Of a stretch of DNA of 64,000 bases, positions 43,942 through 52,977 are shown in pieces (within the stretch, counting starts at the first letter, position 1; each line of letters opens with the position of its first letter). The stretch is from Lachnospiraceae bacterium (GTDB lineage: Bacteria; Bacillota; Clostridia; Lachnospirales; Lachnospiraceae). Position numbers and translations under genes: made by a program. Below the pieces are notes generated by a model. It was not told the origin of the DNA, did not search any database, and saw only the letters and a list, made by a program, of their open reading frames with translations. The stretch lies in assembly GCA_015056885.1 (NCBI GenBank), contig SVFL01000013.1, forward strand, positions 1 through 64,000, read 5' to 3'.

Positions 43942-44361
43942 ATGAAAAAAATGAACAACAAAGGTTTCTCTCTCGTAGAGCTTATTATCGTTATTGCTAT
44001 TATGGCAGTACTTATGGGTGTACTTGCTCCCCAGCTTCTGAAGTATGTAGAGGAGTCTAGAGTACAGGCTGACGCTAGTACTTTCTCTGAGGTAGAGAAC
44101 GCAACTAAGATTGCACTTTCCCTTGATGATATTTATGATTCCGTAGCTGATGGTACTACTGTTACTATTTCAGATGGCGCTAAGGTTGCATCCACCAACG
44201 CTGACCTTCAGGCTGAGCTTTTGCTCACTTTCCCTGATGATGTAGATTTGACTTCCAAGACTTTCTCTTCTACTGGCGGTAAGATTACCATTAAGATGGA
44301 TCCTTCTACTATGACTTTCTCTGTAACCAATGACTGGGATGCAACTCTTGCAGCAATGTAA
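43942..44361 (+). CDS. pilA: Major type IV pilin
   Basis: A 139-residue prepilin, MKKMNNKG|FSLVELIIVIA, with peptidase cleavage expected after the glycine, Glu5 conserved and a hydrophobic N-terminal helix. The globular part is short, rich in Thr, Ser, Asp and Ala, and lacks cysteine, so no disulfide-bonded D-region. Codon use is more biased than in neighbours, consistent with high expression. A strong AAAGGAGA site precedes it. Its central position (between pilC and pilD) and simplicity make it the best candidate for the fibre subunit. Its paralogue lies at 36924. Confidence 0.92.
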   Translation: MKKMNNKGFSLVELIIVIAIMAVLMGVLAPQLLKYVEESRVQADASTFSEVENATKIALSLDDIYDSVADGTTVTISDGAKVASTNADLQAELLLTFPDDVDLTSKTFSSTGGKITIKMDPSTMTFSVTNDWDATLAAM

Positions 44362-44417
44362 TTGGTGCTTTTGAAAAAGTCTTATTAGAAAAGTTTTGTT
44401 AGAAAGGATACACCCTA

Positions 44418-45185
44418 ATGCTTCCCATGGTTCTTCTTTACATAATTGTATTCCTTTATGGGATTATAATTGGTAGTTTTTTAAATGTTCTTATTTATAG
44501 AATACCGAAAAAAGAGAATTTTGTGCGTACCCGGTCTCATTGTATGAACTGTGGTTATCAGCTGGAGTGGTTTGATTTGGTTCCGCTGTTTAGCTGGTTG
44601 GCACTGGGAGGCAAGTGTCGTAAATGCAAAACAAAAATTTCTGTTCAGTACCCTCTTGTAGAGGGACTGAACGGAGTGCTGTATGTGGCAGTCTTTGCCA
44701 AGTATGGTTTTAGCGTAGAATCCCTACTCTATTGCTTGTTATTCAGTGCTCTTTTGGCATTGAGTGTAATTGATTTTAGAACCTACGAGATTCCGGAAGG
44801 TTTTAATTTCTTCATACTGGCGCTGGGGGCTATTCGTGTGATATGTGATTTATCCAACTGGCTGGATTACGCGATTGGCCTCCTGGCTGTCAGCGCAGTG
44901 CTTGCAATTATTTATTATGTGACGAATGGTGCTGCTATCGGCGGCGGTGACGTGAAACTCATGGGAGCAAGCGGGCTGTTGCTTGGATGGAAATTAAATA
45001 TTTTGGCTTTTTGTGTGGGATGTATTATCGGTGCAATAATTCATCCGATTCGTATGAAAGTGTCCGGCGAGGATCATCAACTTGCCATGGGACCTTATCT
45101 GGCTGCAGGAATTGCACTTGCAGTTTTTGTTGGAGATTTGTTTTTAACATGGTATTTAGGCAGTATGGGTATTGCCTATAAATAG
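44418..45185 (+). CDS. pilD: Prepilin peptidase PilD
   Basis: Bifunctional aspartic protease and N-methyltransferase that processes the prepilins encoded around it. The zinc-binding cytoplasmic loop with CMNCGYQL and CRKCKTK, the catalytic aspartates in SVIDFRTYEIP and GGGDVKLMGA, and about seven or eight membrane helices are all present. Length 255 is typical. A 152-base gap to pilM follows, which holds a CATGCG-A-CGCATG mini-palindrome but no clear promoter or terminator. Confidence 0.95.
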   Translation: MLPMVLLYIIVFLYGIIIGSFLNVLIYRIPKKENFVRTRSHCMNCGYQLEWFDLVPLFSWLALGGKCRKCKTKISVQYPLVEGLNGVLYVAVFAKYGFSVESLLYCLLFSALLALSVIDFRTYEIPEGFNFFILALGAIRVICDLSNWLDYAIGLLAVSAVLAIIYYVTNGAAIGGGDVKLMGASGLLLGWKLNILAFCVGCIIGAIIHPIRMKVSGEDHQLAMGPYLAAGIALAVFVGDLFLTWYLGSMGIAYK

Positions 45186-45337
45186 TTTAGTGACAAAGAG
45201 CATGCGACGCATGGATTGATTGTCGAAAGAATGGAGCAGAAGCATAATGCATAAGCTCCTTATAATTTGGAAAGTTATTTTGTTTTATACAAAAAGACTA
45301 TAGATAAGCAATTAAAATTTTATGGAGGGTACATAGA

Positions 45338-47026
45338 ATGGCAAAAGTACTTACTATTGAGCTTGGACATTCCGTAATCAAGCTTTGTGAGATGGATTAC
45401 AAGGTGAAGAAACCTAAAATTTATCAGTGTCAGGAGGCTATTACTCCTTTGGGCGCTGTAAATGACGGTTACATTGCCGAGAATAAAATGAAGGAACTGG
45501 CATATGCCATCAGAGAGACTATTGCCCGTAACGGTATTAAGACCAATAAGGTAATCTTTACTGTTGCATCTGCAAAGATTATTAACCGTGAGGTTACTGT
45601 ACCCGCTGTAAAAGAGGCACAGATTAGTTCTGTAGTACAGGCAAACTTGAGCGAATACTTCCCTGTAAGCCTTGCAGAGTATGAAGTTACCCAGTCTTTG
45701 GTTCAGACTATTGGTAGCGGTATTGATGCCGGCAAGCACAGAGTTCTTGTATTTGCGGCTGAGAGAAGCATGATTGAGTCCTATAGAAAGCTGGCACAGG
45801 CTTGTGGACTTCAAATGTTGAATGTATGTTGTAGTGGTGCAAGTATCATCGAGGCAGCAAGAGGTCATCAGACTTCCGGTTGTCAGGCTATCATCAAGAT
45901 GGAGGAAAAATACTCCATTATCAGTGTGATGAAGGACGGCGTATTGATGCTTCAGAGAAGTATCAACTATGGTGTAGGTGATGCCATGAATGAGGTGGCT
46001 ACCCAGCCTAGCTTTGCAGCAGGTGACACCTTGGGTGTATGGCGTCTGATTACCAGACAGAACTGTACCGCAGAGCTTGTTTCCGGTGTTAAGGAGGCAG
46101 GACGTCCTGAGGCGAGAGAGGCAGTAAGTGAGGCGTTGACTCCACTGCTTAATGGTGTAGTGAGAGTGTTTGACTATTTCAACTCTCATTTCGACGGAAA
46201 CGAAATTGATGATGTATCTATCATCGGTCTCGGTGCTCAGTTTATCGGTGTTCCCGAGATTTTGGGCGAGACTCTTGGTATTGTATGCCGTAAGGCGGGT
46301 ATGTTCCAGGATTTGGATGTGCAGGATGCAGATGTTAAGCAGAAGAGTGATGCTTACTTCTCTTGTATAGGTGCAGGTTTTGCGGCAGATGGTTTCTTAC
46401 ATGATGATCCTAAAGCCAAGCTTAATAAGGAGCCTAATTACGTATTGCTTGATGTGTTGGTAATTATATTGGGTACAATTGTTGCGGGTGCTCTTATTAT
46501 CACATCATATTTCCCTTATCAGGATGAGGTTGAGAAGGAAGCGAAACTGAAGGCAGATTTGGCTACTTATGAGCAGGGTAAAGTTGCATATGATAAGTAT
46601 ATGGCAACCCAAAGTTTATATAATCAGATTCTTGTGGGAACAAATATGGCGAAAAAGCCTAATGATAATCTGCTGATTTTCTTGATGGAGTTGGAGCAGA
46701 AGTTGCCGGATGAGGCCTTTTTGGAGGAGTTTTCCTCTGATGATGAGCAGTGTATGATGATTATGTACGTAGAAAACATGAACGTAGCTGCTAAGGTAGT
46801 AAATACACTTCGTGGTTTTGACAGCGTCATGGATGTTTATGTGGAAACTTATGAGAACGAAGAGTTAGAAGATGGTGATTATTTCTATGATAAATCTCGT
46901 GCTGCCGAAGATGAAAAGAATGAAAAAGAAGCAATTCTTGACATCAAACAGACTCATACCAAATTAGTTGTTAATTGTGTCTACAAGCCTTTGGTAGAGG
47001 ATGTTGTTGAGGATGAGAAGAAGTAA
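45338..47026 (+). CDS. PilM-PilN fusion, pilus alignment protein
   Basis: Residues 1-350 have the actin-like PilM fold (LTIELGHSVIKLCEMD at the start, the GVGDAMNEVA loop, a late SIIGLGAQFIG segment). A membrane helix follows (about 370-395, LVIILGTIVAGALIITSYF) and then a coiled-coil/ferredoxin-like domain of about 165 residues resembling PilN. In most systems PilM and PilN are separate, with the PilN tail gripping PilM; here both are on one chain. The next gene provides the PilO-like partner. Good GGAGGG site. The PilM part is confident; the PilN label rests on topology and order. Confidence 0.85.
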   Translation: MAKVLTIELGHSVIKLCEMDYKVKKPKIYQCQEAITPLGAVNDGYIAENKMKELAYAIRETIARNGIKTNKVIFTVASAKIINREVTVPAVKEAQISSVVQANLSEYFPVSLAEYEVTQSLVQTIGSGIDAGKHRVLVFAAERSMIESYRKLAQACGLQMLNVCCSGASIIEAARGHQTSGCQAIIKMEEKYSIISVMKDGVLMLQRSINYGVGDAMNEVATQPSFAAGDTLGVWRLITRQNCTAELVSGVKEAGRPEAREAVSEALTPLLNGVVRVFDYFNSHFDGNEIDDVSIIGLGAQFIGVPEILGETLGIVCRKAGMFQDLDVQDADVKQKSDAYFSCIGAGFAADGFLHDDPKAKLNKEPNYVLLDVLVIILGTIVAGALIITSYFPYQDEVEKEAKLKADLATYEQGKVAYDKYMATQSLYNQILVGTNMAKKPNDNLLIFLMELEQKLPDEAFLEEFSSDDEQCMMIMYVENMNVAAKVVNTLRGFDSVMDVYVETYENEELEDGDYFYDKSRAAEDEKNEKEAILDIKQTHTKLVVNCVYKPLVEDVVEDEKK

Positions 47027-47041
47027 TCGGAGGGTGCAAAG

Positions 47042-47752
47042 ATGAAAAAGAATGGTAAAAAGAATTTTTTTGTCGGTATTACTGTAGTTATGGTGGCTTT
47101 GTGTCTGCTTGCATATGTTATGGTGTATAGCAAGTATACAGAAATGACCGATAAGTTGAAAGTGTCTAATAATGAACTTGCGGTTCAGGTAGAAGAGATG
47201 AAGGGCTACTATGTGAAAATGGACCAATACAAGGTAGATACTGAGAAGATGGTTGCTGGTATTGAAGAGTTGACAATGGAGTATTCCAGTCAGGCAAATG
47301 AAGAGGACTTTATTATGACTGGTGTAAATATGCAGTTGAATTCTATCATCAATTTTGAAAAGGTTAATATCGAAACAGAAGAGGTGATTCACAGTATTCC
47401 TGTTGAGACAGTGGTTGGTGCCGGAATTGAGAAATATCAGCAACCTATTGAGTTTTATGCAAGAAAGGCAAGTTACGAGAATCTTACAGATTATGCTAAC
47501 TTGAAAAATGCACTTCAAGTAGTATTTGATATTCCTTATAAGGTAGGAATTAACAATATTACATATGCAAGAGAGAATGAATCAAATAACTTCATGGAAG
47601 GTGCAATTGATATCACTTATTATACTGTTCAGGGTATGGATAAAGAGTATGAATATCCTAAGATGGACGGTTATCTTGCGGGTGTTCAGGACTTGTTTGG
47701 CAAGATGTTTACAGAGGAAGGCGAAAGTAATTCCAAAAAGGATAATGATTAA
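47042..47752 (+). CDS. PilO-like pilus alignment protein
   Basis: A 236-residue bitopic membrane protein: a short basic N-terminus, one membrane helix (about 10-29), a coiled coil (about 33-75) and a small C-terminal domain. This architecture and its place directly after pilM-N identify it as PilO-like, the partner of PilN in the inner-membrane alignment complex. Sequence similarity to PilO is weak, as common for the family. It lies 15 bases after the PilM-N gene with a GGAGG site. Confidence 0.75.
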   Translation: MKKNGKKNFFVGITVVMVALCLLAYVMVYSKYTEMTDKLKVSNNELAVQVEEMKGYYVKMDQYKVDTEKMVAGIEELTMEYSSQANEEDFIMTGVNMQLNSIINFEKVNIETEEVIHSIPVETVVGAGIEKYQQPIEFYARKASYENLTDYANLKNALQVVFDIPYKVGINNITYARENESNNFMEGAIDITYYTVQGMDKEYEYPKMDGYLAGVQDLFGKMFTEEGESNSKKDND

Positions 47753-47786
47753 ACTAGTTTGAAAGCATATGGGTTGAGGAATTCTT

Positions 47787-49166
47787 ATGAAAATGATGAG
47801 ATGGTTGAGTAGGAAAAAGCTGAATAATAAAGGTATGAGTTTGGTAGAGATAATTGTGGCTGTAGCAGTGTTTACAGTTGTTGCTATCCCTGTTATGAAG
47901 ATTTTTGCTTCATCCAATGGAACAAACTTCCGTTCCAGAGACCGTCAAAGAGCTACTTTGGTTGGTGAGGCTATCATGGAAAGTTTTAAAGCTTTTGATA
48001 TGGAAGCCATGGTGGCACAAGTTGTGACAGGTACATACAATGGCGTAAAATTCACTGGAACAGCGCCGACGGTGGTGGCTTATGTTGGCGGTTCGGAAGT
48101 AAGTCCACTTTTGGGCGATGGAAAATTAAGAAGAGATGCGGATTCCATTAAGTTTACATTTGACAATATAGAGGCAGATGGAATGAAACTTAATGCAGAG
48201 ATTATAGCAACACCCAAGGAAGAGGGACAGTTACTTCGTATGGAATCCCCCAATGCTTATTCGGATGCTATTTATAGTCTTGACCATAAGTTTAATAATG
48301 ATTTATCAGCTCATACTATTGAACAATCAAAAGCAGCGTTGATGTCAGCTAAGCCATCGGTTGCATTATCTGATATTTCAGATGATATTACAATTAAGGA
48401 CTTTCATAGAGTCACAACTTTTACTGTTTCAGATGATGCTGGAGTACAGAAGGTAACTATGAAGATGAGTTGCACAGCTAATGCTGAGATGAAATATGAA
48501 GAGAGCGTAGGAGTTGATAAGGAAGAAACGGTTCCCTTAAGTTTTAATGTTAAGTTTGAATTGGAAGATGGTTCGAAAACAGAAGAAATCTTAATTTATG
48601 ATAATACAAATACCATAGCGGGCGAAGACGTTAAAGGAGATATCTGTAAGCTGGATAATGTGTATTTTTATTTCTCACCTGCTTACGAATGTTTCTTTGG
48701 CGATAACCCATCTGAAGAATTTGTGATTGAGGGTGAGTTGAATTCATTGTACGATGCAGGGTCAGCTTCAGCAGCCGGCGTGGATCCTGAGTCAGTAGGC
48801 AGATTGCCATTGAAAATTTGTCTCGTAAAACAGAAGTATAATGGTATTGATGATGCGAAACTTAATAATGAGGAGATGGGATATTCTGCTAAAGTTACTT
48901 CTAATATAAGTGGAAGTGGAGAGGTTATTCTTGCACATAATTTTAATGAGAATTTAGTCGGGCCGACCGGAAGTGTAATGACACCAGTTCCAACAAGTGG
49001 ATTCGCAGATGTGCAGACATATAGTTTTAATGCAGCTGAACCGTACAAATGTGGGTTTGCCGGTGAAGTGGAGTTGCTTTATGATTTGAAAATTAGTTTA
49101 TCTAAGGTTGAAAAAGATGGTACAGCCAGTGCTGTTGCAACATTTGAAGGAACAGTTGTCAATTAA
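47787..49166 (+). CDS. Large prepilin-like protein (minor pilin)
   Basis: A 459-residue protein with a prepilin N-terminus (KLNNKG|MSLVEIIVAVAVF: Glu5 and the hydrophobic helix are present, with methionine at position +1). A long extracellular domain follows, rich in acidic residues, Ser and Thr, with no recognised fold. By position it corresponds to PilV/PilW-type minor pilins that prime assembly or sit at the tip. GAGGAAT lies upstream. Start and stop codons overlap with the next gene. Confidence 0.83.
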   Translation: MKMMRWLSRKKLNNKGMSLVEIIVAVAVFTVVAIPVMKIFASSNGTNFRSRDRQRATLVGEAIMESFKAFDMEAMVAQVVTGTYNGVKFTGTAPTVVAYVGGSEVSPLLGDGKLRRDADSIKFTFDNIEADGMKLNAEIIATPKEEGQLLRMESPNAYSDAIYSLDHKFNNDLSAHTIEQSKAALMSAKPSVALSDISDDITIKDFHRVTTFTVSDDAGVQKVTMKMSCTANAEMKYEESVGVDKEETVPLSFNVKFELEDGSKTEEILIYDNTNTIAGEDVKGDICKLDNVYFYFSPAYECFFGDNPSEEFVIEGELNSLYDAGSASAAGVDPESVGRLPLKICLVKQKYNGIDDAKLNNEEMGYSAKVTSNISGSGEVILAHNFNENLVGPTGSVMTPVPTSGFADVQTYSFNAAEPYKCGFAGEVELLYDLKISLSKVEKDGTASAVATFEGTVVN

Positions 49167-49918
49167 TGAGGAGTTGGATTTTGAAGAAGGTATGGATAAA
49201 AATGAGCAATAGAATAAAGAGATTAGATAACAGAGGCTCTGCTCTCTTGACTGTAGTTTTAGTTGTAACCTTTTTGACAATTCTGGCAACGATTTTAATG
49301 TATATCAGTGGATTGAATTTCCAGATTAAAGAGGCAGATTACAGGAATAAGAAGAGTTTCTATGAGGGAGAAAAAGGCACAGAGGCAATTAAAGTTGAGT
49401 TGATGAAGGATGTTTCGGATGCTGCTTTTCGAGCTAACCAGGATCTTTCAATAAATTTCGCAAATATTACCTCTGCCGATACGCGTAAGGTTGAATACAA
49501 TAAATATTTTGTAGGTCGTTTACAAGAGGTGTTTGATGATAAGTTACTTGCTTATGGTGGTTCATGGAATGCTTTGTTGGCATCTTATATGCCTAATAGT
49601 ACCGACTATGTTTTGACAATGGATTTATCATATGATGCTGATGGTAATGGCGTATTAACTTCAAATGAAGTATTGGAAGTAAATGAAACCAGTGGTTCTA
49701 TAATTTTACGTGGAGTTAGTGTAAAATATACGAATCCGAAATACAAGCTTGTAACTAAGATTTCCACAGATTTTCGTATCACAGCACCGGCGTTTGATTG
49801 GTCTGATGCAGTATCACGTACAACTTTAGAAACAGGTGTTTCTTTGGATGAGGCTAAGACGAAGGATATGATTTCCCCGGCGGACTGTGTTATCTATACT
49901 GAGTGGAAGAAGGAGTAG
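49166..49918 (+). CDS. PilX-like pilus-associated protein
   Basis: A 250-residue bitopic protein. DNRGSALLTVVLVVTFLTIL resembles a pilin helix of the PilX/GspK type in which Glu5 is replaced (leucine/alanine here), a feature of subunits placed at the tip. The rest is an extracellular domain with an EGEKGTEAIKVEL helix, reminiscent of PilX proteins. The ATG at 49166 overlaps the previous stop; a TTG at 49181 has GAGGAG seven bases upstream and may be the true start, and an ATG at 49202 is a third choice. Confidence 0.75.
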   Translation: MRSWILKKVWIKMSNRIKRLDNRGSALLTVVLVVTFLTILATILMYISGLNFQIKEADYRNKKSFYEGEKGTEAIKVELMKDVSDAAFRANQDLSINFANITSADTRKVEYNKYFVGRLQEVFDDKLLAYGGSWNALLASYMPNSTDYVLTMDLSYDADGNGVLTSNEVLEVNETSGSIILRGVSVKYTNPKYKLVTKISTDFRITAPAFDWSDAVSRTTLETGVSLDEAKTKDMISPADCVIYTEWKKE

Positions 49919-49922
49919 CGAT

Positions 49923-50435
49923 ATGGGTAAGAAGTTGAGAAGGGATAACAGAGGAGTATCGCTGGTAGAGGTTATGATTGTTGTGGCAATTATGGCAGCT
50001 CTTGGTGGTGTCGGTATTATGGGGATTAATGCAATGACTGGCAGACCAGCTCAAAAGTGTTCCCAGCAGATTATATACACTCTTGAGAAACATCGTACGT
50101 CAACTATGGGGAAGCTGAATGCGAAGTATGAATTGTGTAGAGAATCTAATGGTAAGATTGTTGCGAAGGAATATTTGACTAACGAGGATGTTTTGCCAAG
50201 CAGTCCGACAAATGTTTATGAACTTGGTGATAAAAGTACAAAAGTTACATATGAGTGTGGTGGTTCTTCAAAAAATATTGATACTGCTACTTTAACTTTG
50301 CAATTTAATCGTTCTGATGGTTCTTTCAAACAACAGGCAGATGGTAGTTATTGTACAAAGATTAGTGTACAGCGTGGTGGAAGAACATTTAATATAACTT
50401 TGGTACCATTAACTGGAAAAGTATACGCCGATTAA
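49923..50435 (+). CDS. Minor prepilin (GspH/FimT-like)
   Basis: A 170-residue prepilin with LRRDNRG|VSLVEVMIVVAIMAALGG: cleavage glycine, Glu5 and the hydrophobic helix are all present. A short beta-rich globular part follows with a QRGGRTFNITL ending, as in GspH/FimT pseudopilins. The ATG at 49923 is chosen because AAGGAG lies seven bases before it; the longer frame from 49887 runs inside the preceding gene. It overlaps no neighbour and is cotranscribed with them. Confidence 0.85.
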   Translation: MGKKLRRDNRGVSLVEVMIVVAIMAALGGVGIMGINAMTGRPAQKCSQQIIYTLEKHRTSTMGKLNAKYELCRESNGKIVAKEYLTNEDVLPSSPTNVYELGDKSTKVTYECGGSSKNIDTATLTLQFNRSDGSFKQQADGSYCTKISVQRGGRTFNITLVPLTGKVYAD

Positions 50436-50462
50436 GGGTATATTATAAAGGAGGAGAAAATA

Positions 50463-52670
50463 ATGTTTATGCAGAAATTGCGCAATAACAAAAAGGGTTT
50501 TACATTGATTGAGCTTGTTTGTGCAATGGCGATTTTGGCAATTATTACACTGACTATCAGTGGAGCGATGGTATTTGCCAGCAATTCATACAAACAAGGC
50601 AGTATTGATACTGCACTTCAGCAGGAATTACAATTCACTGCAAATGCAATTGAATCCTTGATTGTTGATGCAACAAGTGAAGTTACTTTTGTGGGCAATA
50701 TGCTTAAGATTGTCAATACTGATTATACTTATGAGATAGTGTATGATTCAGCCAATAAGACTTTGCATTATACACAATATTCGTCGGTAGATGGTTCCCC
50801 TGTGGCAACAAATGAGTTGTTGGCGGATAATGTAGCACATTTCTACGTAGATCCCAGTAATTTTGCAATTGCAAGAAATGTAGTTCTTGAGATTACGTTG
50901 GAAAACGGTAAGAGTACTTTAGATTACCGATATAATATAACATCTAGAAATGATGTAAGTGCAGGAGATAAACCCAATATTGTAGTTGAGTTTATCTGTG
51001 AAAATACAGTTGTAGTTGAGCCTATGCAGCAATATTTTCTAGAGGTTGATATGGTTGGAGCACCCGCTGGTGAGGGTTATATTCCCACTTTGAGTGGAAA
51101 TACATCGGCAGCAACCAGAGTGGATTCGACAGTTGGTGGTGTATTGATTGAGGTGGCTCCTGTGGAGACTGGTGATGCTGCTGGTAGAATGACTCTGACA
51201 CTTGCAAGTACTGTAAAAGACAGTACAGGAGCGCCTTTTACCAAAAATGTTGAGATTTTGGTAAGACGTGTTAATGCTGTGAGTCTGACTCCTGCCGAGT
51301 ATAGTGGTGGCGGAGCATATGATGCAGGTACCACTTATACATGTACAGCTTCCCCTGTGGGTACAAATTTGGAGAAACGCTCAGATTTGAAGTCTGATAC
51401 TACAGATCCTTATAAATATATCAGTCCTGATAATTTTGTGTGGTCTTTTGATGTAAGTAGTGGTGCATGGCAGGATTGGATTACAGTTGGTTCTACTGGT
51501 ACTGAAAACAGCGAGATTCAGATTACTTTGAAGAAAAAGGTTGAATTTGGTGATTGGATTAAGGTGACTGCAACTTCAAGACATACCACCGGAGAATTTA
51601 AGGTTGGTGGTAATTGGGGTAATAAGGCATCCTATATAAATGGTGTGAAAATGGGATATGATAATAAATCCGATTATTTTGAAATTAAGCCGACAAGTCA
51701 GGTGGGAGATAGTGTTTTCCTCCGTGGTGATGACTGTGATATTCCACTTGTACGAGATATTGATGCTTTGATTGAAGAAAACTGGAAATCAATTCCGGGA
51801 AATGAGGATGATGAGTTTGATCCTAATCATGATGGTTACAATGCAGGTTACACAGGTAATCACCATATTCGCTATAAGACTTCTGATGGATTGGAACCTA
51901 CTCATACATCAGAAGGTTATAATTGCTGGAAAAAGATGCAGTATCAAGGTTATAGTAAGCATGATACACAGATTGAGTTTAAGGCGAAAGATTTAGACGA
52001 TATGAAGTATATGCGTACTTATGAACTTGAGTTGGTATATAGTTTTATCTATTCAGATAAGGACAATAATCGATATGTTTATCCTTATGGATTTACAGCA
52101 GAACAGTGGGATGTAGATCCAAAACACATTTATACATGGACAATAGACCCCGTTGAGGTGCTTTTTGGCAAGGCTTCTTCCGGTGGTACATCCATTAACC
52201 TTGAAAAAGCCGGATATTTAAATGGAAGCGGAAGTGGTATTGGAACATCGGTTAAACCTTTGACTGTTACGAAAGATAGTAATCTTACAATTGAATATAC
52301 TGCCGTAGGCCCTGGTTCTAATAGAAAAGCAGGTATTTATAATCTTTTGGATGGCGACTCTGAATTGTGGTATTTTTCTGAAACAACAGGATCATGGGAA
52401 AAAGAGAAGGGCAGAGAAACTGTACAAATTCAGAATAAATATAATGATAATGATGGTAAGCGTCAGACGGGATATATTGTTATTGACACAAATAATCTTT
52501 CGAAGGATGTAACATATAAGATTGTTTTGGGTGATGAATATGTTGATCCTATTACAAAGAAAAAAACAGGTGGATGGATATGGACACCTGAAACCGACTA
52601 TGAACAATACGCACTTAACAATACAAAAGGTGACGGTGCAAGAGGGTTAATTTATTTCAGATTACAGTAA
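50463..52670 (+). CDS. Giant prepilin, probable tip adhesin
   Basis: A 735-residue prepilin: NNKKG|FTLIELVCAMAILAIIT has the cleavage glycine, Glu5 and helix, followed by a PilW-like region to about 170. Beyond come about 550 extracellular residues with Ig-like or beta-sandwich-like stretches, a DPNHDGYNAGYTGNHH segment that could bind metal, and repeated Trp/Tyr-rich strands. Large modular C-termini on a prepilin are known for pilus-tip adhesins, so that role is inferred. Last gene of the operon; AGGAGG precedes it and a terminator follows. Confidence 0.8.
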   Translation: MFMQKLRNNKKGFTLIELVCAMAILAIITLTISGAMVFASNSYKQGSIDTALQQELQFTANAIESLIVDATSEVTFVGNMLKIVNTDYTYEIVYDSANKTLHYTQYSSVDGSPVATNELLADNVAHFYVDPSNFAIARNVVLEITLENGKSTLDYRYNITSRNDVSAGDKPNIVVEFICENTVVVEPMQQYFLEVDMVGAPAGEGYIPTLSGNTSAATRVDSTVGGVLIEVAPVETGDAAGRMTLTLASTVKDSTGAPFTKNVEILVRRVNAVSLTPAEYSGGGAYDAGTTYTCTASPVGTNLEKRSDLKSDTTDPYKYISPDNFVWSFDVSSGAWQDWITVGSTGTENSEIQITLKKKVEFGDWIKVTATSRHTTGEFKVGGNWGNKASYINGVKMGYDNKSDYFEIKPTSQVGDSVFLRGDDCDIPLVRDIDALIEENWKSIPGNEDDEFDPNHDGYNAGYTGNHHIRYKTSDGLEPTHTSEGYNCWKKMQYQGYSKHDTQIEFKAKDLDDMKYMRTYELELVYSFIYSDKDNNRYVYPYGFTAEQWDVDPKHIYTWTIDPVEVLFGKASSGGTSINLEKAGYLNGSGSGIGTSVKPLTVTKDSNLTIEYTAVGPGSNRKAGIYNLLDGDSELWYFSETTGSWEKEKGRETVQIQNKYNDNDGKRQTGYIVIDTNNLSKDVTYKIVLGDEYVDPITKKKTGGWIWTPETDYEQYALNNTKGDGARGLIYFRLQ

Positions 52671-52720
52671 TTCTGTATATAGTAAATTAGGGATAAACAA
52701 AATTTTGAGGGTTCTTCATG

Positions 52721-52749
52721 AGGGTCTGGCTGGTAGCTAGACCCTTTTG
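52721..52749 (+). terminator. Intrinsic terminator of pilus operon
   Basis: AGGGTCT (52721-52727) pairs with AGACCCT (52739-52745), with an inner GCT...AGC, followed by TTTTGTT. Further TAGGGTTTG/TAGGGTCTG repeats follow before the IS element. Confidence 0.75.
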
Positions 52750-52977
52750 TTGCAAGATAATCAAAGTTCTATAGGGTTTGCCAATCTATTTTAGGGTTTG
52801 TCGATAGGGTCTGGCATTAAAAACAGTATAAATTGTGCCCCGTTTTCTGGACAAATTCTAAGGGTTGTTCCTTAAAGCTGGACAGAAGTTTGGGATGATT
52901 CCCATTGTGTGGACACAACCCCAAAAGATATGTAATATATTATGTTTTTATTGAGAAGGTCACTGTATGTGACCTTC

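Noticed and set aside
45320..46189. 289-codon ORF on the minus strand
   Set aside because: Antisense of the PilM-N gene; no domain recognised.
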